Source: an uncultured Verrucomicrobiota bacterium
Lineage (GTDB): Bacteria > Verrucomicrobiota > Kiritimatiellia > RFP12 > UBA1067
Length of the DNA stretch: 5,589 nucleotides
Direction: 5' to 3'
Assembly (NCBI GenBank): GCA_937901395.1
Contig: CALCDB010000166.1
Span: 1 to 5,589 of the forward strand
The notes under the pieces are model-generated. The model had not been told where the DNA came from and did not search any database. It was given only the letters and a program-made list of their open reading frames with translations. The translations under genes were made by a program, and so were the position numbers. Below, in pieces: positions 1 through 4,953 of this stretch; positions within the stretch are counted from its first letter, which is position 1; every line of letters begins with the position of its first letter.

Positions 1-265
1 CCTCCACGCCGCAGCGGTCGCAGATGGTGCCCTTGTTCTTGGCGCGCTTGTAGCGGCCGCAGGAGCATTCCATATCGCGCGTGGGGCCGAAGATGCGCTC
101 GCAGAAGAGGCCGCCCTTCTCCGGCTTGAACGTGCGGTAGTTGATGGTTTCCGGGTTCTTCACCTCTCCGTGGGACCACTTGCGGATATCCTCCGGGCTG
201 GCCACGGTGATGCAGACCTGGTCGAAGTTCTTGGGCTTCTCGTTGGTAAGGTCGATGTAAGACAT
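1..265 (-). CDS. rpoC: DNA-directed RNA polymerase subunit beta' (N-terminal 88 residues, runs off the left edge)
   Basis: This is the start of the largest catalytic subunit of RNA polymerase, which with beta forms the active-site cleft. The reading frame begins at ATG 265-263 and stays open to the window edge. It contains the usual beta' opening: a KPETINYRTFKPEKGGLFCERIFGP-type stretch (recognisable at residues 37-61, where the family has the 'ETINYRT.KPE..GLFCERIFGP' signature). The zinc-binding set follows, C67-x-C69 and C82-x2-C85 within CSCGRYKR and CDRCGVE. The rest of the protein, including the catalytic NADFDGD motif, lies outside the window. It follows rpoB after a 29-nt spacer with the standard gene order, so co-transcription is likely. 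The spacer shows no clear Shine-Dalgarno sequence before the ATG. Identification is very secure; only the exact host lineage is uncertain. Confidence 0.97.
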   Translation of the reverse strand, partial: MSYIDLTNEKPKNFDQVCITVASPEDIRKWSHGEVKNPETINYRTFKPEKGGLFCERIFGPTRDMECSCGRYKRAKNKGTICDRCGVE

Positions 266-294
266 ATTGGTACGGTTATTTAAGGGTTACTGGG

Positions 295-2193
295 TTACAT
301 CTCGGAATCGTCGTCATCGGTGTTGGCGGGTTCCTCCACGTCTTCGGAGAAGTCGTCTTCATCGTCGCTTTCCGGCTTCTCGCCTTCCTCGTCGTCGTCC
401 TCGCTGATGAAGCCGCCCTCCATGCCGTCATCGGCCAGGAGCGCGAAGTAGTCGTCAGCGGTGCGGGGCGCGTTCTCGCGGTCCTTCTGCTCGGTGGGCT
501 GCACGTTGAGGCAGAGGGACTGCATTTCCTTGATGAGCACGTTGAAGGATTCCGGGGTGCCGGCCTCCAGCGCGTTGTCGCCCTTGACGATGTTCTCGTA
601 GATACGGGTGCGTCCCTGCACGTCGTCGGACTTGACGGTGAGGAGCTCCTGGAGGGTGTAGGCGGCGCCGTATGCCTCCATGGCCCACACCTCCATTTCG
701 CCGAAACGCTGGCCGCCGTGTTGTGCCTTGCCGCCCAGCGGTTGCTGGGTGACGAGGGAGTAGGTGCCCACGGCGCGCGCGTGCACCTTGTCTGCCACCA
801 GGTGGTTGAGCTTGAGCATGTAGGTGTAGCCCACCACCACGGGGTAGTGGAAGTACTCGCCGGTGAGGCCGTCGATGAGGCGGCTCTTGCCGGCGGTGGT
901 GCCGTCCTGGCCGTCGCCCACCCAGGAGAAGCCGGGGACCTTCTTGGCCTGACTCATGTACTCCCAGATCTTGGATTCCTGGATACCGTCGAACACCGGG
1001 GTTGCGACGCGGAATCCCAGGGCCTTGGCGGCCACGCCGAGGTGGGCCTCAAGCACCTGCCCCACGTTCATGCGGGAGGGCACGCCCAGCGGGTTGAGGA
1101 TGATGTCCACCGGCGTGCCGTCCTCCAGGTAGGGCATATCCTCTACCGGAAGCACGCGGGAGCAGACGCCCTTGTTACCGTGGCGGCCTGCCATCTTGTC
1201 GCCCACGCCGAGCTTGCGCTTGGTGGCGATGTAGACCTTGACCTCAGTGACGACGCCGGGGTCGAGCTCTGCGCCGGCCTCGATTTGGTCGAGTCTGCGG
1301 TCGCGCTCGGCGTCCAGGTCAGCGAAGCGGTTCTCGAAGGTGTTGATGATTTCGAAGATCTGGTTGCGCACGGGGCTCTCGTTCATCTCGATCTGGTCGT
1401 GATGGACGGCGAGCTTGCGCAGGAGGGTCTTGGTGATCTTGCGGTTGGCGGGAATGATGATTTCATTCGTGCCGGCGCGGGTGATCTCCAGGGGAATCTT
1501 CTCGCCGAGCAGGCGGTCGGAGAGCTTGCCGGTGAGCTGCTCGATGAGCTCGTCGCGGTTCTTCTGGTACTCGGTGTCCAGCTTCTTGCGCTGCTTCTGG
1601 GCCTCCTTCTCTGCGTCCACGGGCGGGGTGCCGGGCACGGCGGAGTGCACCACGCGCACATCCATGACCACGCCGGTGGTTCCCGGGGGCACGCGCAGGG
1701 AGGTGTCCTTCACGTCTGCGGCCTTCTCACCGAAGATGGCGCGCAGGAGGCGCTCCTCCGGGGCCAGATCGGTCTCGCTCTTGGGGGTGATCTTGCCCAC
1801 CAGGATATCGCCGGGCTTCACCTCCGCGCCGATGCGCACCACGCCCTCGCTGTCGAGGTTCTTGAGGGCGTCGTCGCCCACGTTGGGGATATCGCGTGTG
1901 ATTTCCTCCGGGCCGAGCTTGGTGTCGCGGGCCTTCTCCTCGAACTCCTCGATGTGGATGGAGGTGTAGGCGTCCTCCTGCACGAGGCGCTCGGAGATGA
2001 TGATGGCGTCCTCGAAGTTGTAGCCGTACCAGGACATGTAGGCCACCAGCACGTTGCGGCCGAGCGCCAGCTCGCCGCCGTCCGTGCACGGGCCGTCCGC
2101 CAGCACGTCGCCCACCTTCACCTTGTCACCGCGGGAGACGATGGGCTTCTGGTTGATGCAGGTGGAGGCGTTGGAGCGCATGAACTTGCGCAG
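295..2193 (-). CDS. rpoB: DNA-directed RNA polymerase subunit beta, C-terminal half only (5' end replaced at a junction)
   Basis: About 630 residues match the C-terminal half of the RNA polymerase beta subunit. Visible landmarks, in translation order, are RSNASTCINQKPIV at the right end (2181 downward), YGYNFEDAIIISERLV, KLGPEEITRDIPNVG, LLRAIFGEKAADVKDTSLRVP, then the active-site stretch GDKMAGRHGNKG (about 1168-1203). EDMPYLEDGTPVDIILNPLGVPSRMN, LVTQQPLGGKAQHGGQRFGEMEVW and TVKSDD follow. The stop is TAA at 297-295. Full bacterial RpoB is usually about 1,200-1,400 residues, so roughly the N-terminal half, including the rifampicin-binding region, is absent. Upstream of about 2182-2196 the open frame continues but no longer resembles RpoB; it becomes a ligase-like zinc finger and then non-coding-looking sequence. 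The ATG at 2628 that formally opens this frame is therefore not a credible rpoB start. The last ~37 residues are strongly acidic. Sequence style suggests Verrucomicrobiota/PVC (inference). Confidence 0.95.
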   Translation of the reverse strand: MRKFMRSNASTCINQKPIVSRGDKVKVGDVLADGPCTDGGELALGRNVLVAYMSWYGYNFEDAIIISERLVQEDAYTSIHIEEFEEKARDTKLGPEEITRDIPNVGDDALKNLDSEGVVRIGAEVKPGDILVGKITPKSETDLAPEERLLRAIFGEKAADVKDTSLRVPPGTTGVVMDVRVVHSAVPGTPPVDAEKEAQKQRKKLDTEYQKNRDELIEQLTGKLSDRLLGEKIPLEITRAGTNEIIIPANRKITKTLLRKLAVHHDQIEMNESPVRNQIFEIINTFENRFADLDAERDRRLDQIEAGAELDPGVVTEVKVYIATKRKLGVGDKMAGRHGNKGVCSRVLPVEDMPYLEDGTPVDIILNPLGVPSRMNVGQVLEAHLGVAAKALGFRVATPVFDGIQESKIWEYMSQAKKVPGFSWVGDGQDGTTAGKSRLIDGLTGEYFHYPVVVGYTYMLKLNHLVADKVHARAVGTYSLVTQQPLGGKAQHGGQRFGEMEVWAMEAYGAAYTLQELLTVKSDDVQGRTRIYENIVKGDNALEAGTPESFNVLIKEMQSLCLNVQPTEQKDRENAPRTADDYFALLADDGMEGGFISEDDDEEGEKPESDDEDDFSEDVEEPANTDDDDSEM

Positions 2194-2337
2194 CTCGCGT
2201 GCCGTACATTCGGGATTCGTGCAGAGGAGCTTCCGGGTGCCGCTTTCCGCCGTGACGACTTCTGTGGCCGCGCCGCAGACGGGACACTTCGCCGGAATCG
2301 TAAGCGTGCCCACCGCATTCGTCACCTTGACGACCTT
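2182..2337 (-). pseudogene. Fragment resembling the zinc-finger region of NAD+-dependent DNA ligase (LigA)
   Basis: About 50 codons in the same frame as the rpoB fragment read TLTIPAKCPVCGAATEV, then KLLCTNPECTARELRKF. This gives a four-cysteine pattern C-x2-C-x17-C-x4-C (codons between about 2286 and 2206). It resembles the tetracysteine zinc finger of NAD+-dependent ligases, where a 'IP..CPVCG' motif is followed by 'C.NP.CPA' and then the helix-hairpin-helix domain. Here the first motif is present, the usual proline of CPA is a threonine, and nothing of the adenylation, OB-fold or HhH/BRCT domains is present. RpoB has no such element at this position, so the stretch is foreign to rpoB. Its left end blends into rpoB at the LRKF codons, which could suit either protein. 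Its right end is lost near 2328-2340, where plus-strand coding begins. It could be a phage or bacterial ligase remnant, or an unrelated zinc ribbon. Confidence 0.5.
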
Positions 2338-2340
2338 TTC

Positions 2341-2568
2341 GGCGCAGTCAAGCAGGTGATGCACATTCACGCCGAGGCAATTAAGACCTATGGCGTATTT
2401 AAGCCGGGCGGTATGGAAGAAGACCGCGCGAAGAAGACCGAGAAGATGATCGAGGACTTGGCTACGCGCATTTATGAAGACGGTGCCGTCTCTCGTCGCA
2501 TCCGTGAGGAGAACATCGCGAACGGCAGGATGGAGCAAGAAGAATTTGATTATGGAGCTTTGAAGTAA
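2341..2568 (+). CDS. Unrecognised protein, C-terminal part (5' end probably lost at a junction)
   Basis: A plus-strand frame ends at TAA 2566-2568, 1 nt before the nuclease gene. The credible coding portion starts around 2323-2359 and ends in a charged, helix-rich tail: EEDRAKKTEKMIEDLATRIY, then VSRRIREENIANGRMEQEEF and DYGALK. I do not recognise the family. Two in-frame ATGs exist. From 2359 it would give 69 residues and from 2413 it would give 51. Neither has a well-spaced Shine-Dalgarno site, and the predicted helix seems to continue upstream of 2359, so this is more likely the 3' end of a longer gene cut at about 2330-2360. Upstream of that the frame is only the shadow of the minus-strand ligase/rpoB sequence. 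The tight coupling to the next gene places it in the same operon as the recombination genes. Strand and stop are fairly secure, the start is not. Confidence 0.6.
   Translation, partial: GAVKQVMHIHAEAIKTYGVFKPGGMEEDRAKKTEKMIEDLATRIYEDGAVSRRIREENIANGRMEQEEFDYGALK
2554..2557 (+). promoter_or_regulatory. Shine-Dalgarno site for the nuclease gene, inside the preceding gene
   Basis: GGAG lies 12 nt before the ATG at 2570, within the last codons of the upstream gene. Spacing is a little long, and the 1-nt gap between stop and start suggests that translational coupling also contributes. Confidence 0.4.
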
Positions 2569-2569
2569 A

Positions 2570-3625
2570 ATGGAAAAGCAAAAACTCACCGCGTCTTCGA
2601 TGGCTTGCGCGTTGCGTTGTCCGCGCAAATACTTCTACGACTATGTTCTCGGCCTCACGGCTGAAACGCCGAGCGAAGCCCTGCGCGTCGGTTCTGCGGT
2701 TCACAATGCACTCGAAGCGCGTGCGCACGGAAGGCCGTTCGAGGACCAGTTCCGCGCGGCATGCGAGGGAACGCAGCTCGACGAGTTTACCGCCGCCCGC
2801 GTCTTCGGAATCATCGGCGCGTATGATCGCGTCTATGGCGAAGTCGAAGATCGTGACATTGCCGAGATGTCGCCCGAAGTGCAATTCGACGATAACATTG
2901 ACGGTTCCCGTGCGTTCTATCAAGCCGGCAAGGTTGACGGCTTGGCGGTGACGCACGACGGGCGCAAGGTGGTCGTGGAACACAAAACGACGAGCGATGA
3001 TGTCAGCCCGACGAGCGACTATTGGAATCGGCTTCGTCACAATCATCAAGTGATGGCTTATGCCGCGTGGGTTTACCACACGACGGGCGAACTACCGACC
3101 TTCGTTTATGATGTCATCCGCAAGCCGCAACTGATGCCGCTTGCGAATGTCCCCGAACTCGACGAGCAGGGTTTGCCGATTGTTCTCGATGCTAACGGCA
3201 ACCGTCGCATTAAGCGCGATGGAACGCCGAAGAAGACCGCCGATGCCGCCAAGGGCGAACACCTTGCCGGACATCCCGAAACGGCGGACGAGTACGGCAA
3301 GCGCATTTTGGAAACGATGACAACCGAGGTTGACTGGTATTTCGCCCGCCGCGAGGTGGAGATTACCGAGGATATGCTTGAAGAGTATTCGCGTGAGCGC
3401 ATCGGCGTTTGCCGTATGCTCCTGCACTTTGCCGCCGAATCTCGCAAGGCGAAATTGCCCGAGTACGGCTATCCGAGATCGTGCAGCCCCGACAACTGTC
3501 GCTCCTGCCCGTTCGCCGGCTTTTGTCTTGAGCGCATCCATGTTGACGCGAACAATCAGCCGCAAGGATTCGTGATCGCATTTCATCCCGAACTTTCCGC
3601 CGAAGCGAGTGCCGAAGCGGTTTAA
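2570..3625 (+). CDS. Cas4/RecB-like PD-(D/E)XK nuclease with predicted iron-sulphur cluster
   Basis: This 351-residue protein has the full signature of the PD-(D/E)XK exonuclease superfamily (RecB/AddB/Cas4 branch, PDDEXK_1 type). GSAVHNALE carries the motif-I histidine (H45), KVDGLA the metal-binding D123, VVEHKTT the E137-x-K139 pair, and QVMAY the Q160-x3-Y164 motif. Cysteine C17 in ALRCPRKYFYDYV, together with C310-x2-C313-x5-C319 near the C-terminus, matches the Cas4/AddB 4Fe-4S arrangement that ties the two ends of the domain together (C305 is a nearby extra). Such enzymes degrade or resect DNA ends in a metal-dependent way. A lysine/arginine-rich insertion (about 205-230) is not part of the core. 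It sits 1 nt after one gene and 26 nt before the Lys-rich gene, upstream of a Sak4-like ATPase and an SSB-like protein, so a role in phage recombination or replication is likely. There is no Cas1, Cas2 or CRISPR array nearby, so it is not called cas4. The superfamily call is secure; the exact activity is inferred. Confidence 0.9.
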   Translation: MEKQKLTASSMACALRCPRKYFYDYVLGLTAETPSEALRVGSAVHNALEARAHGRPFEDQFRAACEGTQLDEFTAARVFGIIGAYDRVYGEVEDRDIAEMSPEVQFDDNIDGSRAFYQAGKVDGLAVTHDGRKVVVEHKTTSDDVSPTSDYWNRLRHNHQVMAYAAWVYHTTGELPTFVYDVIRKPQLMPLANVPELDEQGLPIVLDANGNRRIKRDGTPKKTADAAKGEHLAGHPETADEYGKRILETMTTEVDWYFARREVEITEDMLEEYSRERIGVCRMLLHFAAESRKAKLPEYGYPRSCSPDNCRSCPFAGFCLERIHVDANNQPQGFVIAFHPELSAEASAEAV

Positions 3626-3640
3626 CACAAAACCCAAAAG

Positions 3641-3645
3641 AGGGA
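3641..3645 (+). promoter_or_regulatory. Shine-Dalgarno site for the Lys/Ala-rich gene
   Basis: AGGGA within AGAGGGAAGC lies 6 nt before the ATG at 3652, in the 26-nt intergenic gap. It supports this start and marks the small gene as translated. Confidence 0.6.
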
Positions 3646-3651
3646 AGCACA

Positions 3652-4023
3652 ATGAGCAAGAAGAAAACCACGACGGCGAAGCCCGTCACCACCACGACCG
3701 AAACCGCACCCGCCGAAGCTCCGAAGAAGGAACTCACGGCGAAGGAGAAGAAGCGTATTCGCGATGCGAAGTATCGCAAGGCGAAGAAGGAAGCCAAGAA
3801 GCAGGCGACCGCGAAGAAGCCCGAAGCCAAGAAGCCCGACGAAAACGAGAAGATTCTTGCGTCGTTGCTTCTTATGGGCGTGAAGGTCGTCGCGGCTCTC
3901 TCGATCATCAGCCGCATCACCAAGCGCAGCGAAATCAACGACATCGACATCTTCATCCTCAAGGAAGCCGAGAAGGTTCTTAACGAAGCCCTCGACTTTC
4001 AGCACGTGAAGGAGGCGAAGTAA
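3652..4023 (+). CDS. Small lysine/alanine-rich protein of unknown function
   Basis: The protein has 123 residues and I do not recognise a family. Residues 1-25 are threonine/proline/alanine-rich and look disordered. Residues 25-66 are a highly basic Lys/Ala stretch (for example ELTAKEKKRIRDAKYRKAKK) reminiscent of histone-H1-like or nucleoid-associated tails. Residues 67-89 form a hydrophobic segment (ILASLLLMGVKVVAALSII). The last ~33 residues are a mixed-charge, probably helical end (INDIDIFILKEAEKVLNEAL). The hydrophobic part could be a buried helix of a small C-terminal domain or a membrane segment; flanking charges do not settle this. A clear Shine-Dalgarno site supports the start. The stop is 1 nt before the ATPase start, and the strong ribosome binding site of that gene lies inside this one. 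Position between nuclease and ATPase, plus the basic tail, suggests nucleic-acid binding as an accessory factor (inference only). Confidence 0.8.
   Translation: MSKKKTTTAKPVTTTTETAPAEAPKKELTAKEKKRIRDAKYRKAKKEAKKQATAKKPEAKKPDENEKILASLLLMGVKVVAALSIISRITKRSEINDIDIFILKEAEKVLNEALDFQHVKEAK
4009..4015 (+). promoter_or_regulatory. Strong Shine-Dalgarno site for the ATPase gene
   Basis: AAGGAGG, a near-perfect anti-16S match, sits 9 nt upstream of ATG 4025 inside the final codons of the preceding gene. It fixes the start at 4025 and suggests efficient, coupled translation. Confidence 0.75.
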
Positions 4024-4024
4024 G

Positions 4025-4909
4025 ATGGCCGCACCCGTTCGCACGAAAGGCCCGACGCAGGCCGCGTTCCCCGTTAAGGGAGGCGCGGTTGCGGAGGCGG
4101 CAACGACCGAGCAAAAGGTCGATTCTTGGGATGATTGCGGCAAGCGCGGTCACTTCATCGGTCTCTACGGTGTCGGCGGCGCGGGTAAGACCACCCTCGC
4201 TTCGATGCTGCCCGGCAAGACTTTGTTCATCGATCTCGAAGGTTCGCTCAAGGTGATTAAGAGCAAACTCGCCGAACTCGGCTTGCTCGATAACATCACC
4301 CCGAAGTTCATCCGCTTCGATGCGACCGCACCTGCGGAGGCGTGGGCGAATCTCGGCGCGTTCCTCAAGTCTAATGCCTGCAAGGGCTATGACAATGTTG
4401 TGATTGATTCGTTCACCCGTGCGCAGGAATACGCGGCTTATAAGTGTATGGCTTCGATTCCCGGCGATTCGGCGACCATCAAGGGTTCGCTCGAACAATG
4501 GACTTACGGCAAGGGTTCGCAAATCGTGTACGACAATTTCGTGCGCATTTATCCGCTTGTCGATAAGCTCTTGGAAGCGGGAATGAATGTCGTTGCGATT
4601 TGTCACGACAATGTTATGCGCACGGCGAATCCCGACGGTGGCGACTTCATTCAGCATCAGCCGCACTTGGTGCAGGGTGAAAAAGGCAAGGCGCCGGGAC
4701 GCGATAAGTTTATGCAGACGGTCGATCACCTCCTCTTCCTCTCGGCTGATATTTCGGTTGAGAAAGGCAAGGCGAAAGGCGGTATGACGCGCACCCTCTA
4801 CACGGGCGGCATTGCCTCGATGATGGCGAAGTCTCGCACGGTGCAGGGCGAGGCGTTCCCCGTCAACGAAAACGAGGTCTTTGATTGGACGCAGATTATC
4901 AAGGATTAA
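4025..4909 (+). CDS. RecA-fold P-loop ATPase, AAA_24/Sak4-like, probable phage single-strand annealing protein
   Basis: The protein has 294 residues. After a ~40-residue low-complexity leader comes the Walker A motif GVGGAGKTT (G49 to T57, with K55 and T56), then a strand ending FIDLEGS (D70, E72), typical of AAA_24 and Sak4-type proteins. Walker B is YDNVVIDSF (D128). A third strand, NVVAICHDNV (H194), fits the sensor position before the arginine/lysine-rich loop. The C-terminal part (about 225-290) holds the remaining core strands and ends in FDWTQIIKD. Family members found in phages are RecA-like and anneal single strands, usually acting with a phage SSB. The neighbouring SSB-like gene 44 nt downstream and the nuclease gene upstream fit that module. 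The start at 4025 is supported by AAGGAGG. The ATPase fold is clear; the annealing role comes from family and context, and other RecA-like phage ATPases remain possible. Confidence 0.88.
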   Translation: MAAPVRTKGPTQAAFPVKGGAVAEAATTEQKVDSWDDCGKRGHFIGLYGVGGAGKTTLASMLPGKTLFIDLEGSLKVIKSKLAELGLLDNITPKFIRFDATAPAEAWANLGAFLKSNACKGYDNVVIDSFTRAQEYAAYKCMASIPGDSATIKGSLEQWTYGKGSQIVYDNFVRIYPLVDKLLEAGMNVVAICHDNVMRTANPDGGDFIQHQPHLVQGEKGKAPGRDKFMQTVDHLLFLSADISVEKGKAKGGMTRTLYTGGIASMMAKSRTVQGEAFPVNENEVFDWTQIIKD

Positions 4910-4915
4910 CTAACC

Positions 4916-4931
4916 GCCCCCGCGAGGGGGC
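4916..4931 (+). terminator. GC hairpin with GNRA tetraloop between the ATPase and SSB-like genes (attenuator or mRNA-stability element)
   Basis: GCCCCC, loop GCGA, GGGGGC forms a perfect 6-bp all-G/C stem with a GNRA-type tetraloop, 6 nt after the ATPase stop. It is followed by AACACATAAGG and not by a T-run, so it is not a classical intrinsic terminator. It may instead act as a weak attenuator, a processing or stability boundary, or a structure influencing the ribosome binding site that starts 7 nt downstream. Confidence 0.5.
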
Positions 4932-4938
4932 AACACAT

Positions 4939-4944
4939 AAGGAG
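4939..4944 (+). promoter_or_regulatory. Shine-Dalgarno site for the SSB-like gene
   Basis: AAGGAG lies 9 nt before ATG 4954 in the 44-nt intergenic gap, just after the GNRA hairpin. It decides the start codon of the next gene. Confidence 0.7.
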
Positions 4945-4953
4945 CAAATAAAA

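Noticed and set aside
718..2568. A 616-codon plus-strand open frame running antisense to rpoB and ending in the operon
   Set aside because: Most of it is the mirror of a strongly conserved, G+C-rich rpoB and has low-complexity Leu/Val/His/Gly composition. Only the final ~70 codons after the seam look like a real protein.
2182..2628. ATG at 2628 as the true start of a 777-residue RpoB
   Set aside because: The first ~95 codons lie antisense to the nuclease start and the preceding gene and resemble nothing in RpoB, and the next ~50 look like a ligase zinc finger. A true RpoB is also much longer and has a different N-terminal half.
2570..3625. Calling the nuclease a CRISPR cas4 gene
   Set aside because: No Cas1, Cas2 or repeat-spacer array occurs in the window, and the partners are recombination genes; only the fold and cysteine layout are shared.
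3652..3860. Tandem DNA repeat within the Lys-rich coding region (recurring GCGAAGAAG-like units)
   Set aside because: The repeats follow from Lys/Ala codons in a basic low-complexity tail, vary in spacing and sequence, and do not form a regular array.
3092..4729. Long minus-strand open frames opposite the nuclease, Lys-rich and ATPase genes
   Set aside because: They overlap genes with clear motifs and Shine-Dalgarno sites on the plus strand, and their translations show no recognisable domains.
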